In this document: in pieces, positions 23,476-33,057 of the stretch | How positions within the stretch are numbered: position 1 is the stretch's first letter | Layout: every line of letters starts with the position of its first letter | DNA from: Symbiodinium sp. CCMP2592 | Lineage: Eukaryota; Sar; Dinophyceae; Suessiales; Symbiodiniaceae | DNA length: 64,000 nt | NCBI GenBank assembly: GCA_905221615.1 | Contig: CAJNDT010004957.1 | Coordinates: 434,001-498,000, forward strand | Reading direction: 5' to 3' | Translations under genes and position numbers: made by a program | The notes under the pieces: model-generated | The model's input: the letters and a program-made list of their open reading frames with translations, nothing else | What the model was told of the DNA's origin: nothing | Databases searched by the model: none

Positions 23476-24296
23476 TACCAGATGCCCCGCTTTGCTTAGC
23501 GGACTTGTAAGTTAGGATGCAAGGCAAGTTATAAATTTGGTAACCTACACATAAGGTATGTTAGGCTACTTATAAGTTCGATAAGTTCGCTTGGACATAT
23601 ATGTTACTAAGGCTACTTCGCCGGAGGTTATAAGTGACTTATAGTTATGGCGTCCAAAATACATAGAATGAACTTAGCTTTGACTTAGGATGGACTTACA
23701 AAATAGTTTTTTAGCATGATTGCTGTCATCTCCGCAGCTTGGGCTCGCGGGAGTTTTAGTGGTTGCGCTGTGTAAAAAGGTTGAGCCTGAGCATGGCGGA
23801 GGTCGTGAATCCGCACGAAGTGCAGAATCATCTTCTGAAGAAGAGCAGCGACCGCAAACTGATAGCTACTTATCGGTACTTGATGAGCAGCCGTCAGGCT
23901 CCTGCGAGGAACCTGGGCCTGAAGCTTCGCTGGGAGCTTTTGAGGAGACATGCTTTCGACGAGGCTTGGTTCCAGAAGCATGCGGAGCAGCAAGACGAAG
24001 ACTGAGATAGCAGATTGAGGTCTGCTGGGCCTTTGGCACCGAAAACTCCACAGCTGAAGCTTCTTTAATTAAGCTGCACCGACTCGGAGCTGTAGACATC
24101 TCTGCACTCTGGATTTCCTGCTTGCAAGAAGAAAAAGCTGAAGGCAGGACGAGACTCCCCTGCAAAAGTTATTTGGTGGTCATTCTCTCTTTCTCTGTTC
24201 CTCTGTGGTTGTTTTGGTTGGCTCAAATGTAATTGATATAGAGTTTGTACAGTGTGCTTTTCGTGTAGGCTCGTTTTAGACAGCTTGGCTTTTGCA

Positions 24297-25544
24297 ATGG
24301 CCTCACAGCAGCAGCAGCAGGAGACTGTTGCTAAGCGGCGAAATCCTCAGGATTATCGCCGCTTCATCCGTTACATGCCGGCATCGCTGTGGCGGTACCT
24401 GCAGGAGGCACAGTTCTTGGTTGACTCTGTAGAGAAGCTGGGAACGTTTCTTTTTGGGCTGGGGCTTCGTCTTCCCAGCGAACTGACAGTGGCCTACTTG
24501 ACTGCTGCTGTGACCTTTCGCAACGGCGACAGCAGCTCGTTTCAGTTGCACCAGAACTTTCTGACGGTGAAACGTTTGTGGAAGCAGCTGTACTCCAGGC
24601 TCTCGAAGTTGCCTTCAGAGGGTCTGGAGCCTTGGCTGCAGGAGCTCCCTGGAAACATGGATGAGTTGCCGAAGCCTTATGTCCCAGCAGAGCCACCGTT
24701 GCCGGAAGCTGAGTGGCCTGTTCCCCAGCGACGCTTAGACGAGCTTGCGGCTCGTGTGCCGTTGCGCAAGACCAACCGCGTTGTGGCAGAGCAGACGGCC
24801 CAGTCCAGCCAGGCTCTTGCTTCCGGGGCGCAGCCTTCGGGGCACCAACTTGCAGCCGTTGTGCAAGCTGCGGTGACACCGCTCGTCTCCATGATGATGC
24901 AGGGTGGTCGCCAAACTGCAGCAGCGGACACTGGCATAGGTCTGCCAGGTCTGCAGATCCTTAGCCCGGGACGTCGCTTCAGAGGTAAGAGAAGTCTGGA
25001 ACTTCAAACGCCGCCTCGCGAAGCAGCCTCGGCTTCCACAGTGCAAGCACAGCAGTTGGCGCTGCCGCCTCCGCCTGCCGCCACGCAGCAGCCACAGCAG
25101 GTGTCGCTTGTGACACCGCCTGCGGGCGAGGAGCAGCCACCTTCGTCGGCTTGCCTAGACTTGCAGAGCCCCCCGCCCAAGGCTTGCACGTTGCGCGACA
25201 ACGCTCTGGAACTGGCCTCGGCCTTCAAGCAGTCCCAGGACAAGCAGAAGCCACAGAAGGGCAAGAGGTTTGCCCGCCCGGCTGCTCAGACCAAGGTTTT
25301 TGCTCGCCCGGCAGCTGCCACGAAGCCCAAAGTTGTGCGTCAGTCACAACACAAGAAGCCAGCTGCTTGCAAGAAGCCTGCTGCGGCAGGAAAGCAGGCT
25401 CTTTCCCAGACTTTTGCTTGTGTGGTTTCTCGAGCCTACCACGGCGCCCGAAACCGCGCTTTGGCTGCGGGCCAGAGCAAAGAGTCCGCTGCTGAAGCTG
25501 GCCGCCGTGCCTACCGCAAAGCTAAGGCTGAGTTCGCGGCCTGA
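24297..25544 (+). CDS. Transposon ORF A, 415 aa, KPAA-rich basic tail
   Basis: The ATG at 24297 (MASQQQQQETVAKRR) is the first in-frame methionine. Residues about 15-140 are helical with aromatic residues (FIRYMPASLWRYLQEAQFLV) and may be a folded domain. Residues 140-290 are P/Q/A-rich linkers. The tail carries ARPAA, KKPAA and KPAAAGK repeats and an AYHGARNRALAAGQ helix. The basic repeats suggest DNA or chromatin binding. It is first in the transposon's ORF series, followed by a (CA)n block. I do not recognise an enzymatic domain; a role as a DNA-binding accessory protein is inference. Confidence 0.6.
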   Translation: MASQQQQQETVAKRRNPQDYRRFIRYMPASLWRYLQEAQFLVDSVEKLGTFLFGLGLRLPSELTVAYLTAAVTFRNGDSSSFQLHQNFLTVKRLWKQLYSRLSKLPSEGLEPWLQELPGNMDELPKPYVPAEPPLPEAEWPVPQRRLDELAARVPLRKTNRVVAEQTAQSSQALASGAQPSGHQLAAVVQAAVTPLVSMMMQGGRQTAAADTGIGLPGLQILSPGRRFRGKRSLELQTPPREAASASTVQAQQLALPPPPAATQQPQQVSLVTPPAGEEQPPSSACLDLQSPPPKACTLRDNALELASAFKQSQDKQKPQKGKRFARPAAQTKVFARPAAATKPKVVRQSQHKKPAACKKPAAAGKQALSQTFACVVSRAYHGARNRALAAGQSKESAAEAGRRAYRKAKAEFAA

Positions 25545-25667
25545 TCTTTTGATCTTGAGATTTACCTCTATCTATCTTGAGGCCAAGGTTTTGTGCCTTC
25601 TTGGCTGAGAAACACGTGGAGTTCTGCTTTGAAGAAGAAAAGTCGGCTGTTATAGTCTTGCACGGAC

Positions 25668-25683
25668 ACACACACACACACAC

Positions 25684-25768
<85 letters not shown>

Positions 25769-25820
25769 ACACACACACCCACACACACACACACACACAC
25801 ACACGAACACACACACGAAC

Positions 25821-25855
<35 letters not shown>

Positions 25856-25866
25856 CACACACGAAC

Positions 25867-25902
<36 letters not shown>

Positions 25903-25968
25903 ACACACACACATACACACACACACACACACACGTGAACACACCCACACACACACACACACACAGGG
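25668..25968. repeat. (CA)n microsatellite inside the transposon
   Basis: Almost uninterrupted CA dinucleotides with occasional GA or CC interruptions, lying directly 3' of ORF A. Confidence 0.95.
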
Positions 25969-26339
25969 AGATGTGCACACCCACCCACACATGCACAGAC
26001 ACTGTCCAAAGCAACAAAAAAACTTCGCAGCCCTCCTTGCTCAAGGGCCTGGACAGGTGCTGCTAAGGTGGCTGGGGGGCGGACTGGCTCTTCAAGCCTC
26101 GAGGCATGCCGGTTCTTGAATTTTTTTTAAGGAGTTCAAGATTATGCTGGCACTGAGAAACAGCCAGAATCCTCTCTCCCCTTTTCCTTCCCTTCCAGTC
26201 CACGATATATATATATATACAATGAACAGAAAATGTATTTGTGTAGTCTATCTATCTATCTATATATATATATACAGTTACTATACTATTACTCCGTGTC
26301 TTGCTGCGGCGAGATACAGAATCATCTGCGCTTTCTTAA

Positions 26340-26600
26340 CGGTCTCTGCGGAGATGGCACCTGTGGCTGCGGCCGCATGCAGTGTGCCGCAGTCTGCGGA
26401 CTGCCCTGGCTCCGTCTGCGGAAGTCAGGATCACAACCTCTGCGGCTGCGGACGCGGAGGGGCTGCTGCAGTCTGCGGACTGCAGCAGCGGCACATCAGT
26501 CTGCGGACTGTCGCTTGGAAAGCAGCACCTGCATCTGCGGCTGCGGCCGCAAGCAGGTGTCTGCGGAGTGTTTCTGGGATATGTCTGCGGACTCTTTCCC
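26340..26600. repeat. TCTGCGGACTG hairpin-rich repeat inside the transposon
   Basis: TCTGCGGA/CTGCGGC words recur more than ten times. The best hairpin is CTGCTGCAGTC (26463-26473), loop TGCG, GACTGCAGCAG (26478-26488), a perfect 11-bp stem. It lies between ORF A and ORF B, with (ATCT)n and (TA)n runs at 26205-26275. Confidence 0.75.
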
Positions 26601-26747
26601 GGCTAGTTTCTTCTAGATATGTATATATATATATACAAATTTGCTTATTTATTTATTTCCACAACCACTCCTTATACGCTCAACTCTGAAACCTTAAACC
26701 CTATAAACCCTATAAACCCTGTATACCTGTAATATCCTGCAGGTGCC

Positions 26748-27580
26748 ATGGTCCAGCCCTCCGAGGACAGCACGGAGGACAGCTCCGAGGAGCAGCAGGC
26801 TGCTGAGCCGCCGGAAGGGGCAGCGCCGACCGCTGTGGCGGCCGGGGGCGCTTTCAGCACTCCGCCTGCCACGAGCAACCACCCGCCCGAGCCGACAGAA
26901 CCACCAAGCGAAGCTGCACGCCTGCGGGCGAGGCTGGTGGCGAACCGGGTTGCGCGCGCTGCTGCTGCGGAGCCCAGTGTCTTCCCGACCGGTCGGCGGA
27001 GCAGCCAAAAGCGTGAGAGCCCGGAGGGGGAACGCAAAGGAAGCTCCAAGGCTGACCGCGACAAGCAGAAAAAAAGAAGGACGACAGGAAAGGACGCTCT
27101 CGCTCCAGGCGAGGTAGACGCCACGACAGCCGCGACCGTCGCCGCCGAAGCCAGGAGGGGCGTAAGAAAGAAAAAAAGGTCTCGAGGGACCGTGGCCTCT
27201 CCCGGAAGAGAACGCCAGCCCCTGCTGTGTCTAAGGCGAAGGATGCAGTGAATACCTGCACCATCTGCAACCGCCAAATCCACGGCGGGGTTGCGGGTTT
27301 CCAGCAGCACGAACGGTCCGGGCCACACCTGGCTTGGGTGCTGTGGCGCCGTGGTGTTCGGCCCTGGCAGCGGTGCGTTACCCAGGGAAAGGCCGAGGCC
27401 GAAAAGTTGTGGCGCGGCGACAGCAAAAAAGCTCCTCCTCCGGAAGAGAGAAGTCCTTCGCCGAGAGGTCCTGCCCTAGGCGGAAAAAAGGATCCTAAGG
27501 ATCCCCCCGACGGCCCGGACCGGGGCAAGGTCTTAACGGCCTTGTTTCAGATCGCGGCCCGCGAGCTTCGGGAATGGTGA
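26748..27580 (+). CDS. Transposon ORF B: SR/RD-rich protein with one C2H2-type finger, frame break in an A7 run
   Basis: The ATG at 26748 opens an acidic, P/A-rich N terminus (MVQPSEDSTEDSSEEQQ). At the A7 run 27069-27075 the protein-like sequence moves into another frame, where it reads as an arginine/serine/aspartate-rich stretch (KGRSRSRRGRRHDSRDRRRR) and then a finger with CTICN...GFQQHERSGPH (about 27256-27325), a C-x2-C-x13-H-x5-H arrangement. It ends ARELREW at 27580. The homopolymer suggests a one-base indel, either real or a sequencing error. Proteins pairing an SR-like domain with a GG..G.QQH finger are, from memory, common in Symbiodinium models. Nucleic-acid binding is likely. Confidence 0.55.
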
Positions 27581-28059
27581 CCGCAGTTTTTGCCGCCTCT
27601 ACGGAAAAAAACAGCTGCAGTCTGTCCAGAACGTCCCTCTGTAGCTCGCACCCCGAAACCATTAAGCTCGATGTAGATCTGACACTCCCTCAAAACCCTT
27701 ATAAATCTTTCCTGAACCCTAAAGTTTTCTAAGGTTCCTTGTAAACATACACTTTATATAACTCCTCAACCCTCTAAGCCTCCCTGTTGACATATAAACG
27801 TTAACCTTTTCGGCGAGCTTTATAAACCCTTCCAAGTTTCCTTATATATACCCTCATATATACGTCCTGAAGCCCTAAACCCTTCTGCCCATCATAATCC
27901 CAGGTAGCGAATTGAAGACCGAGGTCCGAGGCTCTCGTAGATGTTACTCTCGCCTTTGGTCTGCAGATGTGGACGTGTCGCTTTTTAGAGAAGTCAATGC
28001 CCGCGTATCCCTGTGAGATGTTGTTTAGCCCTGCCCGTAACAAAACCATGGCCTTGTCA

Positions 28060-28300
28060 TTCTTGTATAATCTTGTATGGAAAAACTTGTTATCGTGTAG
28101 GGTTCTTGTATTATTCTTGTATAACTATACAAAACCTGCTTTTCTAGGATAGCATCAATTCTTGTATAAATCTTGTATACACTCATACAAATACAGAAGC
28201 CTGGTCAACCGCCTTTCTGGTTTATAACCGCATTCTTGTATATCTTGTATGCTTCCGCAGGTATAATTCTTGTATAATTCTTGTATTTTCTTGTATACTA
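28060..28300. promoter_or_regulatory. Array of TTCTTGTATA direct repeats upstream of ORF C
   Basis: About ten copies of (T)TCTTGTATA or close variants are packed into 240 bases, with some reverse-complement TATACAA copies at 28127 and 28178. The array ends about 100 bases before the ORF C ATG. It could bind the element's own proteins or act as a promoter or intron element. The repetition is plain; the role is inference. Confidence 0.5.
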
Positions 28301-28403
28301 AAGACGCACCGGCCGAATCCAAGCTTCGGGGTTGTCCGCAGTTCCAGCTCCTCCAGTCGCTTTAGCTTCCTCTGCGCCTCGCCGTTTCTTTGCCCGCCAC
28401 AGC

Positions 28404-29519
28404 ATGGCGGATTCGACACTGCGTGAAGCCTCGGCTGCGGCTGAAGCCCCTGCGCAGCCAGAGCGTCAAAAGTGCGCCCTTTGCCTCCTGCTCTGTGAGA
28501 AGGTGAGCAAACGTGGGGCCCAGCTTGTCTGCTCGAGTTGCGTGAACGTTTCGTCCATGCTGCAGCACAAGCTGGGCGGCAAGGTCGCTACCACGTTGGA
28601 GGACAAGGTCACCTTCTACCAGAAGATCAAGAGCAAAGGCTCTGGCCGCTTGGAGTGGAAGACCGTGCGGGCCCTCGTCAAGGAGCACATGATTCTGCGG
28701 AGAATCAAGCAAAGTGAAGTCAGTGTGGGAGGGAAGTACCTTCCCATGAACGTTCACTTGGCTGCTGGCTGGACCGAGAGCCAGGTCCGGGCCAAGGAGG
28801 ACTTCATGGAGGATGCCCAGCTGGGCACGGTGTGGCGTGTTCCCGTCATGGAGAAGACGGTTCGCCAGATCGACGAAGAAATCGACGAGGAGCTCACTAC
28901 GAAAGAGCAGGAGGTGACCCAGAGCCGGCAGGGCAAGAAAAGGAAGCTGCAAGAGGGAGAGCAGCAGGAGCCAGACCTGGACCTTCCTTCCGCTGCTGCA
29001 GGAAGCAAAGCTTCCGAAAGCAACAAAGCTGAGAAGAAGGAGGCGCAGGAGGAAGCCAAAGCGGAACGCTTGGTTTTGAAAAGCAACAAGACAACGGCTG
29101 CTCTGGCAGCCAAGGTTGTTGGCCCCCTCTCCACGCTGGTGTCCTCGCTCAACTCGGCTAAGGGTTTCGCCACGAAGTTCTGGGACGACCTCGCGCCTGA
29201 CCTTCGCACAAGCTTCGCCGAGGCCTTAGCTACGGCTCTCGCCTGGAAGACCGCTGCCACCTCAGCTCTGCAGTTCCAGGAGAACTACGAAAACGCTGCC
29301 CGCAAGGACCCGGCGGCTCCGGTGCAGTCTCTCCCTGCTCTGCCCTTCACTGCGGAGACGTTTTCGGACTACGAGAAGGCGAGCAAAGCTACTGTGAAGG
29401 AGCTGCGCAGTACTGTCCGCGCCAAGAAAGACGAGGCTGTTGCAGCTGCTGAGGCCGCAGGCAAAGCCAAGGCTAAGCCTAAGCGCCGCGTCAATGGGAA
29501 AGCCAAAGCAGCGGCTTGA
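28404..29519 (+). CDS. Transposon ORF C, 371 aa, N-terminal C4 zinc finger
   Basis: The ATG at 28404 opens MADSTLREASAAAEAPAQ; the frame is open further upstream but without ATG. Residues about 26-50 carry CALCLLLCEKVSKRG...CSSC, a probable four-cysteine zinc finger. A helical charged middle includes QIDEEIDEELTTKEQEV and GKKRKLQEGEQQEPD. The region after residue 220 is a helical domain (VVGPLSTLVSSLNSAKG...FWDDLAPDL). The tail is basic (KAKAKPKRRVNGKAKAAA). It is a nuclear-type, DNA-binding-looking protein. I recall similar finger proteins as repeats in dinoflagellate gene sets but no function. Confidence 0.6.
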   Translation: MADSTLREASAAAEAPAQPERQKCALCLLLCEKVSKRGAQLVCSSCVNVSSMLQHKLGGKVATTLEDKVTFYQKIKSKGSGRLEWKTVRALVKEHMILRRIKQSEVSVGGKYLPMNVHLAAGWTESQVRAKEDFMEDAQLGTVWRVPVMEKTVRQIDEEIDEELTTKEQEVTQSRQGKKRKLQEGEQQEPDLDLPSAAAGSKASESNKAEKKEAQEEAKAERLVLKSNKTTAALAAKVVGPLSTLVSSLNSAKGFATKFWDDLAPDLRTSFAEALATALAWKTAATSALQFQENYENAARKDPAAPVQSLPALPFTAETFSDYEKASKATVKELRSTVRAKKDEAVAAAEAAGKAKAKPKRRVNGKAKAAA

Positions 29520-29826
29520 GAGAGTTCTTCCGGCTAAGAGCCGTTTTGTGGTTTTGTGTTTGACCGTGTTATCTTCCCAGAGGATGCGCGGTGTATCTGC
29601 ATCTGCCTGTATGCTCGGCAGCAAATCTATACCAGCATAAGTCTTGGGTTCGCAGAAAAGAATAAAAGGAGCCCCATGCCCAGAGCATTTGATTTTCTGA
29701 ATTGACTTTACTTCAGATGTGCATTATCCCTTTGGCAGCAGTCCTGTGCTTCTGCTGTCTGCGATCAATATAGCTGTGATACCTCTTTCCATGTACCACC
29801 TGGGTTGGCTCAAGGTGTTAGCGTCG

Positions 29827-30363
29827 ATGGCTGTCCAGAGCTCAGTCCCCAGCTCCGTGCCGGTCCTTCACGCGGAGTCGTGGCCTTGCCGAAGTCCACG
29901 CTGCCCTGTCAGGGTTTACGACGCTAGGCACAGACACTGCTGCAGTCTCTGCCGAGAGCAAGGCCTGCATACAGAAGACTGTGCGCGACGTGCTGAAAGG
30001 CTGGCCGCAGCTAGTGCTTCTGGCCGGCTAGCTGAGAGGGCTGGGCAATTTTGCTTGAACTGCCCGCGCAGGGTCTCGTCCATGCGCCTCTACTGTTGTC
30101 GCACCTGCGATCGCACCCCCGACAGAGGACATACGCGCGGATGCAACAAACGAGCTGCGGCTCTTGAGCGTACCCGCGAAATGCCATCGACAGCCAGCAG
30201 GGACCTGGAAACTGCTCCAAGCAGTTCAGCTGCTGGCACTGGGTCTTCGTCTCAAGCACCAATGCCCGGGAATGTCTTCGGGGCGACCTCCGCTTCTGAT
30301 CTCAAAGGAGACCTCTCTTTCGAGACGACTCCAAAAGACCTGGACCTACACAGTCTCGACTGA
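29827..30363 (+). CDS. Transposon ORF D: protein with a duplicated Cys-His module
   Basis: I chose the ATG at 29827 (MAVQSSVPSSVPVLH); the frame is open further upstream to 29719. Two tandem modules follow a shared pattern, CP-x-RV-x(7)-CC-x2-C-x(4-7)-HT-x2-C-x-R: first CPVRVYDARHRHCC...HTEDCARR, then CPRRVSSMRLYCC...HTRGCNKR. Conserved cysteines and histidines suggest two zinc sites. The tail is S/T/P-rich. A role in nucleic-acid or protein binding in the transposition complex is inference. The family resembles short Cys-His repeats I recall from dinoflagellate proteomes. Confidence 0.55.
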   Translation: MAVQSSVPSSVPVLHAESWPCRSPRCPVRVYDARHRHCCSLCREQGLHTEDCARRAERLAAASASGRLAERAGQFCLNCPRRVSSMRLYCCRTCDRTPDRGHTRGCNKRAAALERTREMPSTASRDLETAPSSSAAGTGSSSQAPMPGNVFGATSASDLKGDLSFETTPKDLDLHSLD

Positions 30364-30875
30364 GGAGTGCTGCAGGTGCTACAAAAAAGAAGGTCTCTTT
30401 CACATGCTCAGCCATGGTTTCAAAACCCTTCTGTTACAGCTGCTGCCTGGACTTCTGCAAATACTAAGTTCTTGGGACCAGCTCTTCTTCGCAGCTTTTG
30501 TGCAGACTTCTAATCTTAAACAGTAGACCCCCAACCCTACACCCCACATATATACAAACCCTAAAAAACCGCTCTTATTAAAAATGCTTAAAAGATGAAT
30601 ACAGACACACATTTTTTCATAGGGGAAGAAGTTACAGAGGTTTTAGGATGTCGGGAAGCCCTGGTATCCAATAGGCTTCTATAGAGGCTTTATAGTCAAA
30701 GTTCGGGCCGTTTAGGTTTAGAAATTATGGGCTTAGTGTGGTCACGGAAACATGACTATACCCAATAAAGACATGGCGGCCTGAAACGAAGCCCTCTGAA
30801 AAGAAACCCTCTGGTATAGCCGCAAATCCCTGCAAGCCTCGGTTAGTAAGTACATGAGAAGCAACGCTGCGTGCC

Positions 30876-32864
30876 ATGGTCAACAACAAGAAACGAAAAA
30901 TTCTGGACGCAGAAGCTGTCGCCTCTTGCCTGCACCTGCGTGGTGCAAGTGAGACCACAGTTTTGGCTATCCAGAATCGACGCGCGCAGGAAAATGAGAA
31001 ATGGTCCAAGGGTACTTTCTGGCGCCGCGTTAGTGAGTACTACGCCCCTCTCCAGAAGTGCTACTGCCGCTTGACGCTGCAAGGAACCCGTGGCTCGGAG
31101 CTAGACTTCTGGGTGGCAGACGCCCAAGCGATGCTGCAGGAAGTCGCGGCTAAGAGCTCGCAATGGTGCTCCATGCTGCAAGCCGCGCTCGCGAGGACTG
31201 CAACTCTTCGCGTCCTGTTGTATCACGACGAGTGCACAGCGGGAAACATCTTAAGTCCCCAGAAGAAGCTCAAGGCCACCATCTGGTACCTGACTTTCCA
31301 AGAGTTCGGCCATGTTACGGCCAAGGAAAATGCATGGCTGCCCGTGGCGCTGCTGCAGCATCACGTAGCCGATACCGTGCTGGGCGGTGTCTCAGCTGCC
31401 ACGGTCAAGGTGCTGCAGCATATCCTGCAGCCTGCCAACAGGCAAGGCTTCGACCTGAACATGGGTGCCCATGGTGCACGGGCTCGAGTTCAGCTCGCTC
31501 CCACGGCTCTCTTCATTGCAGATCACGATGCCCAACGTGCCACTTACTGCAATAAAGGTTCCAGCGGGTACAAGCCCTGCCTCTGGTGCGCGAACTTGCT
31601 CAAGCGCGATGCTCCACAGGCCGCAACGGGCTCTGGAAGGTTTGTTGATATCTGCGAAAGCAGATTTCACAGCTTTCACATCGCATCTGACTCTGAGATC
31701 TTCGCCGCGGCGGATCACTTGGCTGCCATTGCCACTGCAGGCGAACGCGCCAGGATGCAGAAAGCATATGGTTTCAACTTCGTGCCAGGGTCACTGCTTC
31801 AAGACGCAGACACTCGAGAACGCCTGCCTCCCTCCTGCGCGTGCAATGACGTGTTGCATGCCTACTTTGTTAACGGGGTGGCCTCCTGGGAGGTAGGACT
31901 CGCCATGCGCGAGCTCCAAAGCATCCGCGATCTGGATGCCTTGTGGCAACTGGTGCAAGACGAAGGTTGGCAACCGCGCGCAGAGACTGCTGGAGAACTG
32001 AAGTCTTGCTTCCGGTCTACCCTCTACGACTCCAATGATGGTTTCAAAGGCAACGGTGCCCTGTGCTGGAACTTTGTTTTCTTGCTCTATTATCTTGTTC
32101 ACAAGCTCCTACACAAGGCAGAGCTGAAGCCTGCAGTCTGCAGGAGTTTTTTCCTCTTGAAGAGCATCTCTGCGGAGCTGCGACGCCTCAAGGCAAGTAA
32201 GCGACCCCTGGCTTCAGCTGATGTGCAGATGCTCCATCGCTTACAGCAGCAGCATCAAGAAGCCTGGCCGCAGGCGTGGGGTCGCGAAACCATGCGGCCT
32301 AAGCATCATCATAGATTGCACCTGCCTGCGGGCTGTGTCACTCTGTCCTTTCTCCCCAACTGCGAAACCCAGGAATCCAAGCACAGGGTCTACAAATCCT
32401 ACATCGCTGCGCACCAAAGAGCTCACGTCAATGTCAGTTCAAAATTCCAGATCGCGCTGCTCTCTCGCCTGCTCAATGTGACGCTGAGAGAGTCTGAGGA
32501 ACATGGCTTACTCTTGCCTCCGGAGTTGCTGAAGCCCTTCCGACCAGCATCCTGCGAACTGCGAGCTTTCGCCAGCGACCCCGATCTCCAGTCCGGCAAA
32601 GCACTGCGCTTCGGCAAGCTGCTAATCCGGCCTCAAGACGTCATCATGTGGGATGATAAAGCTGCTCAAGTGCTGGAATGCTTCCGCGGAAGATCCGGCT
32701 TCTGTGTGCTCACAGTGCGCCTGCAGCTTCTACGGAAGCATGCTTGGGGGTCCGTCTGGCAAACTACTGACAGACAGACCTTGCTGCCCCTGACACCTTC
32801 TGCAGACATCAATCTGCCACTTTACATGAGATGCGTAGGCAACACAATCTCGTGTCTGCATTGA
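30876..32864 (+). CDS. Transposon ORF E: 662-aa putative DDE-type transposase
   Basis: The ATG at 30876 gives a single 662-codon frame. Residues 113-127 read VLLYHDECTAGNILS, a hydrophobic strand ending in acidic Asp-118/Glu-119, followed by KATIWYLTFQEFG. Residues 213-241 read FIADHDAQ...GYKPCLWCANLL, with Asp-216/Asp-218 and a CxxC pair. Later, CNDVLHAYFVNGV presents a D-x2-H motif like those seen in CACTA/KDZ-type transposases. This spacing fits an RNase-H-like catalytic core, but the triad is my assignment. It is the last and longest ORF, ending 190 bp from the right terminus. From memory, many dinoflagellate gene models share the DE-x-TPGN-like and KPC-x2-C motifs. Confidence 0.55.
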   Translation: MVNNKKRKILDAEAVASCLHLRGASETTVLAIQNRRAQENEKWSKGTFWRRVSEYYAPLQKCYCRLTLQGTRGSELDFWVADAQAMLQEVAAKSSQWCSMLQAALARTATLRVLLYHDECTAGNILSPQKKLKATIWYLTFQEFGHVTAKENAWLPVALLQHHVADTVLGGVSAATVKVLQHILQPANRQGFDLNMGAHGARARVQLAPTALFIADHDAQRATYCNKGSSGYKPCLWCANLLKRDAPQAATGSGRFVDICESRFHSFHIASDSEIFAAADHLAAIATAGERARMQKAYGFNFVPGSLLQDADTRERLPPSCACNDVLHAYFVNGVASWEVGLAMRELQSIRDLDALWQLVQDEGWQPRAETAGELKSCFRSTLYDSNDGFKGNGALCWNFVFLLYYLVHKLLHKAELKPAVCRSFFLLKSISAELRRLKASKRPLASADVQMLHRLQQQHQEAWPQAWGRETMRPKHHHRLHLPAGCVTLSFLPNCETQESKHRVYKSYIAAHQRAHVNVSSKFQIALLSRLLNVTLRESEEHGLLLPPELLKPFRPASCELRAFASDPDLQSGKALRFGKLLIRPQDVIMWDDKAAQVLECFRGRSGFCVLTVRLQLLRKHAWGSVWQTTDRQTLLPLTPSADINLPLYMRCVGNTISCLH

Positions 32865-33057
32865 CGATGACAACAGTCTTCAGTGGAAAAAAAAACCCTG
32901 GAGCAAAACACAAATGAACTTACACTCAACTTATAAGTTAGCTCTAAGTTCTGATTAACTTACTTATAACTCATTTACATAACTTCAAGATAAGTTCACT
33001 TATAAGTTCCCTGAGTTCCTTAACTAACTTATAAGCAAAGCGGGGCATCTGGTAGCC

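Larger units (their letters stand above)
23476..33054 (+). mobile_element. Complete 9579-bp TIR DNA transposon with five ORFs
   Basis: The termini are perfect 23-bp inverted repeats: 23476-23498, beginning TACCAGATGCCCCGCTTTGC, mirrored at 33032-33054. Inside both ends lie arrays of TAAGTT / AACTTA words (23500-23710 and 32915-33035), typical subterminal binding arrays. Five ORFs, all on the plus strand, fill the interior (24297-25544, 26748-27580, 28404-29519, 29827-30363 and 30876-32864). The last is the likely transposase. Long simple repeats (CA, CTGCGG and TTCTTGTATA types) separate them. Removing the element and one GCC restores continuity of the flanking minus-strand gene region. The superfamily is uncertain; subterminal arrays and a short duplication are CACTA-like, but the termini do not read CACTA. 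Confidence 0.8.
23473..33057. other. 3-bp GCC target-site duplication enclosing the transposon
   Basis: GCC at 23473-23475 directly precedes the left terminus and GCC at 33055-33057 directly follows the right terminus. Duplications of 2-3 bp are typical of CACTA-, PIF/Harbinger- and related TIR transposons. Confidence 0.6.

Noticed and set aside
25522-26119. Cys/Val and Thr/His repeat open frames
   Set aside because: Translation of the (CA)n microsatellite within the transposon.
29805-29814. TTGGCTCAAG followed by GT, like the 3' end of the spliced leader with its donor
   Set aside because: Only ten bases match and upstream bases do not fit; too short to call a leader gene or relict.
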